A DNA stretch of 64,000 nt from CBDFNN01 sp965250215. Its GTDB lineage: Bacteria > Bacteroidota > Rhodothermia > Rhodothermales > DATKEJ01. Numbering within the stretch: the first letter of the stretch is position 1; each line of letters begins with the position of its first letter. The DNA lies in contig CBDFNN010000004.1 in NCBI GenBank assembly GCA_965250215.1, forward strand, positions 1,178,001 through 1,242,000, in the 5' to 3' direction. Below are positions 26,031-35,428 of this stretch, one piece after another. The position numbers and the translations under genes are program-made. A model generated the notes under the pieces. That model worked only from the letters and a program-made list of their open reading frames with translations. It was not told the DNA's origin and ran no database searches.

Positions 26031-29000
26031 ATGAAAAAAACGCTAATCCTATCGTCGCTATTCCTATCCCTCGGGCTTGCATCTTGTGACTCCACTTCAG
26101 GCGATCTTAATTCCGATGATTACAAAACAGTCGTAAAGGAGTTTTACCGAGGAGTCTCTGCGGTTCAAACAGGATCTGATATGGGAGCAAAGGAAATGCT
26201 ACTCAAAGCTGGGGCATTAGCGCCTGAGGAAAGTTCGATTTGGGTTAACCTTTCAATTATTTCTTTCAGGCAAGGTGACTTTGTAGAAAGCAATGCTTTC
26301 ATTCAAAAAGCTCTCGACCTTGACCCAAACTCGTACGTCGTCAATAGAGTCAAAGGCCTTTTGGAAAAGGCTCTAGGAGAGTTTGAGACCGCCAAGACCT
26401 ATTTGGAAAAGGCACTGCTCAGCGACTCCGAAGATACAAAGTCGCTATACGCGCTTTACGAGATAGAAAACGAGTCCCAAAATTTCTCCGTGTCAAAAGG
26501 GCTCTTAAAGCGTCTCGCAAAACTGCTTTCTCAAAATCAGGTCGTTGCAATCGAGGAGCTCAAGATGATGATTCGGGAGGGAGACGAAGAAGAAGTGAGA
26601 GGGCAGCTGCATGTTTTAGCGCAAATGAGCGAAAGTTGGCCTGAGCCTGCGAAAGAGATATTGATCACATTGGATAGCGCAAGTATGCCGGATAGAGAAA
26701 GACTTAGCTCGGGACTACGGAATGTGTTATTGCGAGAAGCCAGTTTTAGACGCGACATACGAGAGATTCAAGATCCGCCAGAACTTGTATCAAATTTGCT
26801 CGATCGATTTCAAAATCTTCCCAACCCTGATGCTGGTCCTGATTCTTTGGACTCCGGTCTTCGCTTTGAGCAAAATGGCATAGGTGGAATTTCTAATGGT
26901 GGAGTCCAGGCGCAAGTCATTTTCCAGGGGAATGACTTTGAAGCAAGATTCCTCGAATACGGTCCTGGAGCTTCCAGATTTCTCGATGTTTTTGATCAGG
27001 TATCTGACCCACGTCAGCTCGAGGAAATGAGTCAAGTAGGAGCCCTCGCAAGTTTTGACGCCAACCATGATTACCTCCTAGATTTAGCAGCGGTGCATGC
27101 TAACTATCTAGCGATTTATCAGCAAGACAGTCTCGGCTTCTTTCGAGAGTCTTACCGCTTAGATGGAAAGTTTACAGGAGTGTGGGCTGTCGACTTCGAT
27201 CTTGAGGGCGATATGGACCTTTTTGTCGAAGGCCGTGAGGGCTCTTTTGCCTACAGGAACAATGGAGATGGGACATTTTCTAGGAAATCCTTTCTTCCGG
27301 GAAGTCCGAGAGCTTCCAGTTTTCTTTGGTTCGATTTCGATAATGACGGTGACCCCGATCCAGTACTTCTAAACAGATCTGGAAATTTGGAGTGCTTCTC
27401 AAACGAGCGATCTGGTCTCTATCTCGAGAAGCCCTGTCCCAATGATGATGCCAGGGTTATCACGGCCACAGATCTAAACCAGAATGGTCGAATTGAGCTC
27501 GTATTTCAGGATCCAAGTACCAATCAAATAAAAGCGTCGGAATGGAATGAGGACTCTTGGACCACCCGATTCTTGGTCTCGCCAGGATTTCCGCTTGGAA
27601 AGATTATCACGGCTGATCTTGACAACAATGGAGGATTTGACCTAATCCTTAGTGCTGGTCCCAAGACTGCTGTATATCTGATTAATCATGACCGACTCTT
27701 TCAGGATCCATTGACTGTGTTAGACATGCGGGTGGATGATGTAGCCGATCTGAATGGTGATGGACACCTCGACTTGCTTGGAAAAAACGTGAATGTCTGG
27801 ACATTCGCACTGGGATCTGGAACTAAGAAATACCGCTGGCAAAATTTGAGTTTCCGTTCAGCAAACGCCAGAGGAGATCAACGCATCAATTCCTTAGCTA
27901 TTGGCGGAGTTGCTGAGATTCGTGCCGCGTTAACTTATCAAAAGGCGGTTATTGATAAACCAGAGATACATATTGGCCTGGGGAATAAATTTGGACTCGA
28001 CATTGCTCGGCTAAATTGGCCCAATGGAGACGTGCAGGCCGAGTTTGATTTTCAGCCAAATGAATTGGTAGTCACTCAGCAACGCTTGAAGGGATCATGT
28101 CCGTGGTTATTTGCTTGGGATGGCGAGAAGATGGCTTTTGTGACTGACTTTATCTGGCGTTCTCCTCTCGGCCTGAAAATCAATGCACAAGAAACGGCTG
28201 GAATCGCGTCAACTGAGGACCGCGTCCGAATTGATGGTTCTCTTTTAAAAGCAAAGAATGGACTCTACGACCTGAGCATCACGGCAGATCTATGGGAAAG
28301 TCACTTTTTCGATCACATCGCTCTCGTGGAGATTGACCATCCAGATTCTACAGAAGTATTTGTAAACGAGAGTTTCATTTTTCCTCCACCTGACTCGACA
28401 ATTTATCAGACAGGGGGATTGAGGCCGGTTCTCTCGGCCAAGGACAGCCACGAAAAAGACCAGACCGTCAATCTCCGTGAGCGTGATGCAAAATATTTTG
28501 ACGGTGTCCCTCTGGGCCCCTATCAGGGCATAGCAGAGGAGCATTTTGTTGAATTTGTGCTAGATGATTCAAAAAGGAATGACCTGCTGCTCGCATATGG
28601 CTGGATTAGGCCGACAGATTCTTCAATAAACGTTGCGCTCGGACAAGGTTTATTGTCCAAACCGGACGGGGTTCATCTGGATGGACTTGATGAAAAAGGG
28701 AATTGGAGGCGTTTGAAATCGAATCTCGGCTTTCCGTCTGGTAAGCATAAGACGGTGATAATAGAATTGGAGAAGTCTTGGCTCGATGAGATAAAAGCCT
28801 ACCGTCTTCGCACAAATATGGAAATTTACTGGGACCAATTAGCCAGCGCGGAGAGATTTTCCTCGGAAGGATTAAACATTTCGTGGTCGAAAATTGAAAA
28901 AGCTGACCTTATATATAGGGGCTTCTCAAAAGTGAGCGAAAAGGATCGTTTTTCTCCAGAACTGCCAAATTATCAAATACTCGAAGGAAGTGAACCGATT

Positions 29001-29375
29001 TGGAGGGATTTGGAAGGATACTATACTAGATTTGGTGATGTTCTGCCTCTGCTTGATTCGGTGGATGATCGATATGTTATTATGAACGCAGGTGACGAAA
29101 TGAAAATTCAGTTCAGAGCGAGTTCAGCGGTTGATGAGGGATTTCGGCGTGACTATATCTTAGTGGGAGATGGTTGGGTGAAGGATGGCGACTATAATAC
29201 CGTGGCATCAAAAACCTTGGGACCATTGCCAACTCATTCTAAAACTGTCTACTCTGCTATCCAGCTAGCTCTTGAAGATGATCCCGTTTTTCTGGAGCAC
29301 AAAGACGATTGGCTGCTATACCACACGAGATACGTCTCTGATGATAGATTCGAGTTGGCGCTAATTAGGAACTAA
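26031..29375 (+). CDS. Giant lipoprotein: TPR + FG-GAP + ASPIC/UnbV + C-terminal beta domain
   Basis: A 1114-residue lipoprotein (signal ...LSLGLASC-D). Residues about 35-250 are TPR-like helices (VNLSIISFRQGDFVESNAFI, ALDLDPNSYVVNRVKGLLEKAL). About 300-620 form a degenerate FG-GAP propeller (DFDLEGDMDLF, DFDNDGDPDP, DLDNNGGFDL, DLNGDGHLDL), and about 620-685 an UnbV-like segment with RLNWPNGDVQ. A distinct C-terminal domain of roughly 420 residues begins GSCPWLFAWDGEKMAFVTDF and contains LYDLSITADLWESHFFDHIAL. I have seen this domain style only attached to UnbV-type proteins and know no function for it. The upstream UnbV lipoprotein is probably in the same transcript. The combination of scaffold repeats and propeller suggests a surface assembly factor, as an inference. 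Confidence 0.78.
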   Translation: MKKTLILSSLFLSLGLASCDSTSGDLNSDDYKTVVKEFYRGVSAVQTGSDMGAKEMLLKAGALAPEESSIWVNLSIISFRQGDFVESNAFIQKALDLDPNSYVVNRVKGLLEKALGEFETAKTYLEKALLSDSEDTKSLYALYEIENESQNFSVSKGLLKRLAKLLSQNQVVAIEELKMMIREGDEEEVRGQLHVLAQMSESWPEPAKEILITLDSASMPDRERLSSGLRNVLLREASFRRDIREIQDPPELVSNLLDRFQNLPNPDAGPDSLDSGLRFEQNGIGGISNGGVQAQVIFQGNDFEARFLEYGPGASRFLDVFDQVSDPRQLEEMSQVGALASFDANHDYLLDLAAVHANYLAIYQQDSLGFFRESYRLDGKFTGVWAVDFDLEGDMDLFVEGREGSFAYRNNGDGTFSRKSFLPGSPRASSFLWFDFDNDGDPDPVLLNRSGNLECFSNERSGLYLEKPCPNDDARVITATDLNQNGRIELVFQDPSTNQIKASEWNEDSWTTRFLVSPGFPLGKIITADLDNNGGFDLILSAGPKTAVYLINHDRLFQDPLTVLDMRVDDVADLNGDGHLDLLGKNVNVWTFALGSGTKKYRWQNLSFRSANARGDQRINSLAIGGVAEIRAALTYQKAVIDKPEIHIGLGNKFGLDIARLNWPNGDVQAEFDFQPNELVVTQQRLKGSCPWLFAWDGEKMAFVTDFIWRSPLGLKINAQETAGIASTEDRVRIDGSLLKAKNGLYDLSITADLWESHFFDHIALVEIDHPDSTEVFVNESFIFPPPDSTIYQTGGLRPVLSAKDSHEKDQTVNLRERDAKYFDGVPLGPYQGIAEEHFVEFVLDDSKRNDLLLAYGWIRPTDSSINVALGQGLLSKPDGVHLDGLDEKGNWRRLKSNLGFPSGKHKTVIIELEKSWLDEIKAYRLRTNMEIYWDQLASAERFSSEGLNISWSKIEKADLIYRGFSKVSEKDRFSPELPNYQILEGSEPIWRDLEGYYTRFGDVLPLLDSVDDRYVIMNAGDEMKIQFRASSAVDEGFRRDYILVGDGWVKDGDYNTVASKTLGPLPTHSKTVYSAIQLALEDDPVFLEHKDDWLLYHTRYVSDDRFELALIRN

Positions 29376-29805
29376 GCCACTTCTACACAATCACTTAGGC
29401 TAGATTCCCAAATCTTTGCTCTGACTAGAAAATTGAAATATTGTGACGTGGAAGTAACAGCTCTACGCCACGGAAGCGCTTTTAGTAACTTTTATTGACG
29501 AAAAGTCGACATAATTGATAAATGGGGAAAGAATTAACTTGTTTGTGCCAGGTCAGAACTGTAAGTTTCGCTCGAATGAAGGTGGGTGAAATGCGCCCAC
29601 TCGATTATGGCAGAATTACTTTCTAGCGGAAAGTATCGGTCAAAATCACCACCATACATGACCTTGAGAAGACTAACCCAGTCTATTTATTACCAGATCC
29701 ACTTACAGGCTTCTAGTCCTGTCAGAGTTTTTGCTGATTCTCATCAGTCTGTATTGTCCGTAATTTTGACTGATAATCGGACCACTAACCAACCATAACG
29801 TAACT
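29376..29805. other. 430-bp leader/intergenic region upstream of the TonB-dependent receptor
   Basis: No credible gene. Visible structure: an inverted repeat at 29582-29600 (gtgggtg-5 nt-cgcccac, one G-U pair), a second at about 29743-29774 (ATCAGTC ... GACTGAT) and a TAATTTTG box at 29761. The length and paired elements suggest a structured 5' leader or regulatory region for the receptor. No known riboswitch class was recognised. Confidence 0.4.
29761..29768 (+). promoter_or_regulatory. Candidate Bacteroidota-type -7 box (TAnnTTTG)
   Basis: TAATTTTG matches the TAnnTTTG consensus and lies 37 bp before the receptor ATG, a plausible promoter-to-start distance. No TTG at the expected -33 spacing is present, so the call is weak. 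Confidence 0.3.
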
Positions 29806-32800
29806 ATGAAGCTCAGAAGGCTATATGCCCTGATATTCGTTTTCGCACTCTTGCCAGCCTCAATGGCATTTGCGCAAAAAGGAAAAATCGCGGGTTTGAT
29901 CACAGATGCGTCAACCGGTGAGTCTCTCCCTGGTGTGAATATCCTAATGGTAGGAACACAACAAGGAGCCATCACTGATGTAGACGGATTCTATTTTATT
30001 AACAATGTTCGACCAGGTACCTACTCGCTTCGTGCCTCTTTCGTCGGCTTTAACACACAGATTAAAGGAAACGTTCGGGTTAGCACAGGTTTAACCTCAG
30101 AGGTTAATTTTGCTCTTGATGTCGAAGATGTCGGTTTGGACGAGGTTGTCGTTACAGCGGAACGACCTATCGTTCAGCTTGATGTTTCAGCGAACGTCGC
30201 GTCACTTAACCCAGCCGAGTTTGAGGATCTTCCGGTAGCTGGTGTGAGTGAGGTTCTTGACTTGCAGGCTGGTATTGAGCCAGGTTTGCAGGTTCGAGGC
30301 GGTGGCTTAGGCGAAATTGCCTTTGTGGTTGATGGTCTGAATCTTCGGACTGGAAAATCACATGAACCATATACCAATATCTCTTACACTTCTCTAGAGG
30401 AAGTTCAGGTACAGACTGGTGGATTTAGTGCCAAGTATGGAAACGTTCGATCAGGTATCGTAAACGTTGCTACAAAAGAGCCACCTAGAGATAAGTATAC
30501 CTTTGATGCCATTTTCCGTATTGCACCTCCGCAAGACAAAGTTCAGGATGGTCTAGGATCACCAGCTACGAGTGCCGGTGATTGCGACTATTCCTCAGGA
30601 AATGTCAATAGCTGGTGTGATATGTGGTATATCCGTCCTGCGCTTGATCCAGCTGTTTCCATGGATGGAAACTCTGGTGGAGCCTGGGATCAGTACACCC
30701 AACGTCAATACAACCAATTCGAGGGTTGGAACACAGTTGCAGAAGCTTTGAGGGACACACGTGGTTTTGATGTTACGGCTCAAGACATGATTGAGAACTT
30801 CCTTTATACTCACAGGAAGGATAATTCAGTTGACATTCCTGACTACGAAGCTGATGTCACCTTTGGTGGTCCTCTTCTTCCCGGAGGAGCTGGTTCAAGT
30901 CTTGGAGATCCAAGATTCTTGATTTCATATCGTGGTACTCAGTCGGCTTATCAATTGCCTCAGACAAGAGACGCTTACAAAGATCAAACAATATCTGGTA
31001 AGGTGACTGCTAATCTAACAACTGGAATGAAGTTCACTCTTCATGGCTTTGTTGGACAAGAGCGCGGAAATAACAGAAATAGTGATTTGTCTGACGTGCA
31101 AGCAGATCGTGGCAATACTGCCGCTTATCCTTGGTCAGGCACTGGAAATCAAGCTATTGAGGGTCTATCTCGACGTGGTGTCTTCATGTTCTCTGATGCC
31201 AAATTGAGTTTGGCTGATATTGATCACAACATGCTTGGAGCTACGTTGACTCACACCTTGAGTAACAGCACCTTCTATGAGGTGGCCATTCAGAACATAT
31301 CTTCCAAGTACCGGTCCGCTTTTCCTAATGCTCGTGATGGTTCATTCCAAGACGAGAACGGAGCATGGAATCCTGTACTATGGACTGACAATACGGGAAA
31401 TAGAGTTCCTGCTGGAGACGGTCAGGATCTATTCTGTGTAGGTGGCTCAAGCGACCTAAACGGAGATGGTGAAACTAGACAGTATTGTGAAGGCCAAGCA
31501 CCATTTGGATTTGCTGGTGCGGGTGGTAACCTCCTGACTGGTGAGACAACTGGTGGACACTGGAATAAGACACGTGACACGACTGATGTCAGCGTTTTCA
31601 CTGGTCGATTTGATTTGACTTCACAGCTTAACAGATTCCTTCAGTTGGAGACTGGTGCTGAGTTGATCTTCTCTGATTACCAGATTCGATTTGCTCGAGT
31701 TAATCTAGCTCTTGTTGGCCCTACTCCTGAGTCGCAAGTTCCTTATGACAGAACTCCTATCCAGGGTGCTGTTTATGCTCAATCAAAGCTTGAGTTTAAA
31801 GGAATGATTGCCAACTTGGGTGTACGTTTGGACTACGTTGATGCCAACACCGATTGGTGGGTATTTGACGAGTACGAAGGTGTTCTTCGAAATGGCGTCA
31901 GCGAATTGGATGCACAGCTTGATAAGCAAGCGACCGATGCACAAACTTATCTAAGTCCAAGATTGGGTATATCATTCCCAATCTCTCAGAATAGTAAGTT
32001 GTACATCAACTACGGTCACTTCCGACAAATGCTTGACCCGCTAAGTGCATTCGGAATCTTGACTTCAACGGCTGGTGGTGTTGACCAGATAGGAAATCCT
32101 GATCACCCCATGCCAAATACGGTAGCATACGAGATCGGATTTGACCAGAACATCCTTGACCAATATCTCCTAAGAGTCTCTGGATTCTATAGAGATATCC
32201 GTGATCAGCCTAGAGGTGTAAATTACACAAGTCTTGGTGGTGTTGTTGGATACACTACTTTTGAGCCTTGGAACTATGAGGACGTTCGTGGTGCAGAATT
32301 CACCTTGAACAAAACTCGTGGAAAGTGGATAAGAGGTTTTGTTAACTACACCTTCTTGCAGACAAAGTCAGGAAACTTTGGGTTCTCAAACTTCTATGAG
32401 AATTCCTTCCGACAGTTACAGTACTTGAGAACATCGACGGACTATCGAATTAACTCTCCTTTGGCACAGCCATTTGCAAGGGCTAACGTGATACTCCTTG
32501 TTCCTACTGATATTGGACCGAGTACACTTCTTGGAGACTGGAGAATTTCTCTACTTGGAGAGTGGAGAGCTGGTCAGAAATTTACTTGGTCAAGTCTAGC
32601 TAGCTATCCGGAGCTAAAGGAAAATGTTGCCTGGAGAGATTATATCAACTTCGATCTTCGTTTCACGAAGCACTTTGATACTAATTATGGTGACTTCCAA
32701 GTCTTCGCGGATATAGACAACGTTTTCAATAGGAAACACATATACAGCCAAGCTGCATTCCATCCAGACAATAATGACTTCGATTGGTATATGAGATCGC

Positions 32801-33153
32801 TTCACTTGTCAGAGGACATCTACTCTGACTTGAATGAAGATTCTGATGATCCATACTTCTGGATTCCTGGCGGTGATCGCCCAGGTGATTTCAGGGATGC
32901 TGATGCGTTATTCCAGCCTATCGAGGCTTCAGATACTCGTCCAGCAGCTGCTGATGCGAATACTCGAGCTTGGTACTGGTCACCTGACACAGGATACAGC
33001 AGACTCAGTGGCTCTGGCTCTTGGGAAGCTGTTCCTCAAGGAGAAGTTGATGACGCCCTGGATTCAAAAGCATATATCGATATGCCGAATCTAGGCTTCA
33101 ACACCTTCTTCAATCCAAGAAGATTCACACTTGGATTTAGAATTGGATTCTAG
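29806..33153 (+). CDS. TonB-dependent outer-membrane receptor with N-terminal CarboxypepD-reg domain
   Basis: An outer-membrane, TonB-energised transporter of 1115 residues. The signal peptide (LLPASMAFAQ) is followed by a carboxypeptidase-regulatory-like domain (about 25-110; GLITDASTGESLPGVNI ... TDVDGFYFI), a linker EVVVTAERPIVQL (TonB-box-like), a plug domain (about 130-230; LQAGIEPGLQVRGGGLGEIAF, GGFSAKYGNVRSGIVNV) and a large beta-barrel ending GFNTFFNPRRFTLGFRIGF with the typical C-terminal phenylalanine. The ligand is unknown. It is followed by a T9SS-exported protein and PorV, and codon use here is noticeably T-rich (gtt, act, ctt), as expected of a highly expressed surface complex. 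No SusD homologue is adjacent. Confidence 0.9.
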   Translation: MKLRRLYALIFVFALLPASMAFAQKGKIAGLITDASTGESLPGVNILMVGTQQGAITDVDGFYFINNVRPGTYSLRASFVGFNTQIKGNVRVSTGLTSEVNFALDVEDVGLDEVVVTAERPIVQLDVSANVASLNPAEFEDLPVAGVSEVLDLQAGIEPGLQVRGGGLGEIAFVVDGLNLRTGKSHEPYTNISYTSLEEVQVQTGGFSAKYGNVRSGIVNVATKEPPRDKYTFDAIFRIAPPQDKVQDGLGSPATSAGDCDYSSGNVNSWCDMWYIRPALDPAVSMDGNSGGAWDQYTQRQYNQFEGWNTVAEALRDTRGFDVTAQDMIENFLYTHRKDNSVDIPDYEADVTFGGPLLPGGAGSSLGDPRFLISYRGTQSAYQLPQTRDAYKDQTISGKVTANLTTGMKFTLHGFVGQERGNNRNSDLSDVQADRGNTAAYPWSGTGNQAIEGLSRRGVFMFSDAKLSLADIDHNMLGATLTHTLSNSTFYEVAIQNISSKYRSAFPNARDGSFQDENGAWNPVLWTDNTGNRVPAGDGQDLFCVGGSSDLNGDGETRQYCEGQAPFGFAGAGGNLLTGETTGGHWNKTRDTTDVSVFTGRFDLTSQLNRFLQLETGAELIFSDYQIRFARVNLALVGPTPESQVPYDRTPIQGAVYAQSKLEFKGMIANLGVRLDYVDANTDWWVFDEYEGVLRNGVSELDAQLDKQATDAQTYLSPRLGISFPISQNSKLYINYGHFRQMLDPLSAFGILTSTAGGVDQIGNPDHPMPNTVAYEIGFDQNILDQYLLRVSGFYRDIRDQPRGVNYTSLGGVVGYTTFEPWNYEDVRGAEFTLNKTRGKWIRGFVNYTFLQTKSGNFGFSNFYENSFRQLQYLRTSTDYRINSPLAQPFARANVILLVPTDIGPSTLLGDWRISLLGEWRAGQKFTWSSLASYPELKENVAWRDYINFDLRFTKHFDTNYGDFQVFADIDNVFNRKHIYSQAAFHPDNNDFDWYMRSLHLSEDIYSDLNEDSDDPYFWIPGGDRPGDFRDADALFQPIEASDTRPAAADANTRAWYWSPDTGYSRLSGSGSWEAVPQGEVDDALDSKAYIDMPNLGFNTFFNPRRFTLGFRIGF

Positions 33154-33155
33154 TT

Positions 33156-33186
33156 CAATAGGGGGTGTCAGTGACGCCCCCTATTG
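33156..33186 (+). promoter_or_regulatory. Strong intercistronic hairpin
   Basis: caataggggg-t-gtca pairs with tgac-g-cccccctattg-type sequence to give a 13-15 bp stem with one G-U pair and a minimal loop, three bases after the receptor stop and 22 bp before the next ATG. No T-run follows, so it is more likely an mRNA-stabilising or partial-termination element setting receptor versus exported-protein levels than a full terminator. Confidence 0.65.
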
Positions 33187-33208
33187 GAAGTCAATAAAAA
33201 TTATAAGA

Positions 33209-35377
33209 ATGAAAACACTAATAAATAGAGTCCTGATCTTGGCCGCAGTGGTAGCAATGATGCCGCTAAGTGGTCTTCAGGCTCAGTTCACCGTTCAATG
33301 GCTGGACATTGGTGAGTACCAAGCAAACTATGTTGAGTCTATCGCTCAAGATGAGATCAATGGTGCTCCTAATAGTCAGGCATGGCCGGCATTCATGAGA
33401 AATACCTTTCATGATCGTGCAGAAGCTTTCTGGATTGGAGCAAAAAACTGGACAGATCAAGAAGGAACAACGTGGCCCTACTACAACATGCGAATCGGCC
33501 CTAGAGCCGCTGGTGTGGAATATGTATTTCCAGTTGAAAACCGAATAATTTCCAGAACCGATCAGACCGAGGTCACGGTAGATGGAGCTGCCTCATTTAA
33601 GAACGTTGTCGTTGTTGATGAAGTGGATCCTTCGATTCCGGCTGACAGACTGGTTCGTACCATTGCAAATACTAGTATTGGTATCACGGTTGAAAGAACA
33701 GCCTATGCTTGGGTGAATCAAAATCACGATGATTATCACATTGTGACTTGGAAGTTTACCAACACAGGAAATACGGACGGAGATGACGACATTGAGTTAC
33801 CGAATAATCAGGTAAATGACGCTCGTATGTTCTGGATTCACAGATGGGCTGGATCAAACATCTCTGCTTGGAACAATGCAGCAGCTCAAACTTGGGGTAA
33901 ATTCTCCATGGTTGACGTTGTTGGAGATGGAAATGCAGATTATCCAGTGGATTTCACGGCTATCTATCTCTGGCAGGGATTTGACCCAGAAGTGACTTAC
34001 CAAAATACTGGTGGGCCAATCTGGAGAGAAAATCAATGGTCAGTTCCAGGTGACACCTTGGGTGCTCTTTGGGGAGCTACCATGGTTGGTGAGATGTATT
34101 TGAAACTTGAGCCTGCCACAGACGGAAGTGATCAACCATCTACACTCCACGTAATTGACTCAGATGAGCCTCTAAATGCTGACGGCGCTCCTGAACAAGA
34201 TTACTACGAGTTGGCAATTAGATCAAGAGAGAATCCTGTTTCTCGAATGTGGCCACACTATGCTGATCGAATTGAGCCTGCTGGTAACTTCGATGCCCCT
34301 ACAAATGATGCTTCATCAGGAAAGCAGGGTGGCTTTGCTGCCACAACGGCCATCGGTCCATATGATCTGGCTTTCGGAGATTCATTTGAGCATGTTGTTG
34401 TAAAGGCTGTTGGTGGTTTAGAGGCACAGGCGATGTACGAAGTTGGACGTGCCTATAAATTGGGTGGACAAGATGATACTCAAATCATTGAGTATGATGC
34501 CGACCATGATGGTACAATTGACACTACTCCATACGATCCTTCCACCTATAAGAATGGCGCAGAGGCCATGACGAAAGGTCAGTGGGGCATGTCAACACGT
34601 GACTCCTTGTTTGCTACCTTCGAGCGAGGAAGAAATGTATGGAATAATGGAAACCTAGCTAGCTATCCAATTCCAGAAGCTCCCTCGGCACCAGCGACCT
34701 TCGATGTATTCGGGCGTCCTGATCAGATTGAGTTGTCATGGGCACCTGGATCAGGTGGTGGCGCTGTTTCTGAGTGGGAAGTCTACCGGACTTCAAAATT
34801 CGATGACTGGATGTATGCTAAGTGTTCTGCTCTCGATCTCAGCTGTGAAGTTGGATACGAATTGGTAACGACACTTCCAGCTGGAACAACAAGCTACAAT
34901 GACACAGACGTCATTAGAGGAACAGACTACTACTACCACGTTGTGGCGGTTGGAACTGCTCAAGCAAGTGATCCACTTGGAATTAATGGTACCTTCGGTG
35001 GTCGTGCTCTTAGAAGTAGCCGCTACATGACGCAGACTTACCAGCCTGTTAACTTGAAGCGCCCTCCTGGAGGAACTATCGGAGACGCAGTTGTCGTTCC
35101 GAACCCAGTTATTCTTGGTTCTGATCCTTCTGTATCTAGCTTTGACAGAGAGGACGAAATCGCCTTCTTTGACATTCCTGGTCTATCAACCATTGAAATC
35201 TTCTCTGAAATTGGTGAGCGTATCGAGTTAATCGAGCACACAGATGGATCTGGAGATGAGAAATGGAATTTGACCACGAGCGCGAGACAGTTATTGGTTA
35301 GCGGCATTTATTTGGCCGTAATCACCAATACGGAGTCTGGCGAAAGCGTTGTTCGCAAGTTTACCGTTATCCGATAA
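33209..35377 (+). CDS. T9SS-exported fibronectin-type surface protein (copy 1)
   Basis: A secreted protein of 722 residues. The open frame begins at 33131, inside the receptor gene, but the ATG at 33209 directly precedes a signal peptide (AVVAMMPLSGLQAQ). The N-terminal part (FTVQWLDIGEYQANYVES, WVNQNHDDYHIVTWKFTNTG) is a beta-rich domain I cannot name. It is followed by a fibronectin III domain (about 495-600; APATFDVFGRPDQIELSWAP...YYYHVVAVG) and a T9SS C-terminal domain (VVPNPVILG...FFDIPGLSTIEIFSE...SGIYLAVI). It closely matches the protein at 50446-52638 over its whole length, and a more distant, LRR-fused relative lies at 58677-61622. Clustered between the receptor and PorV, it is probably a surface-exposed partner of the receptor. 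Confidence 0.82.
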   Translation: MKTLINRVLILAAVVAMMPLSGLQAQFTVQWLDIGEYQANYVESIAQDEINGAPNSQAWPAFMRNTFHDRAEAFWIGAKNWTDQEGTTWPYYNMRIGPRAAGVEYVFPVENRIISRTDQTEVTVDGAASFKNVVVVDEVDPSIPADRLVRTIANTSIGITVERTAYAWVNQNHDDYHIVTWKFTNTGNTDGDDDIELPNNQVNDARMFWIHRWAGSNISAWNNAAAQTWGKFSMVDVVGDGNADYPVDFTAIYLWQGFDPEVTYQNTGGPIWRENQWSVPGDTLGALWGATMVGEMYLKLEPATDGSDQPSTLHVIDSDEPLNADGAPEQDYYELAIRSRENPVSRMWPHYADRIEPAGNFDAPTNDASSGKQGGFAATTAIGPYDLAFGDSFEHVVVKAVGGLEAQAMYEVGRAYKLGGQDDTQIIEYDADHDGTIDTTPYDPSTYKNGAEAMTKGQWGMSTRDSLFATFERGRNVWNNGNLASYPIPEAPSAPATFDVFGRPDQIELSWAPGSGGGAVSEWEVYRTSKFDDWMYAKCSALDLSCEVGYELVTTLPAGTTSYNDTDVIRGTDYYYHVVAVGTAQASDPLGINGTFGGRALRSSRYMTQTYQPVNLKRPPGGTIGDAVVVPNPVILGSDPSVSSFDREDEIAFFDIPGLSTIEIFSEIGERIELIEHTDGSGDEKWNLTTSARQLLVSGIYLAVITNTESGESVVRKFTVIR

Positions 35378-35428
35378 GTCATGAAAAAAACAAATCGGAA
35401 ACTCCGAAACTCAAACACTGGAGAAACA

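Noticed and set aside
29376..29805. Possible tRNA or riboswitch in the 430-bp region
   Set aside because: No cloverleaf, T-loop or known aptamer core could be recognised; only short inverted repeats.
33131..33208. Upstream extension of the exported fibronectin-type protein into the receptor gene
   Set aside because: It would run through the intercistronic hairpin and precede a perfect signal peptide that begins at 33209.
35381..35428. Earlier ATG for porV
   Set aside because: The added codons are polar and precede the signal peptide. The remnant copy at 52642 has a one-base indel between the two ATGs, so this stretch is a leader, not coding.
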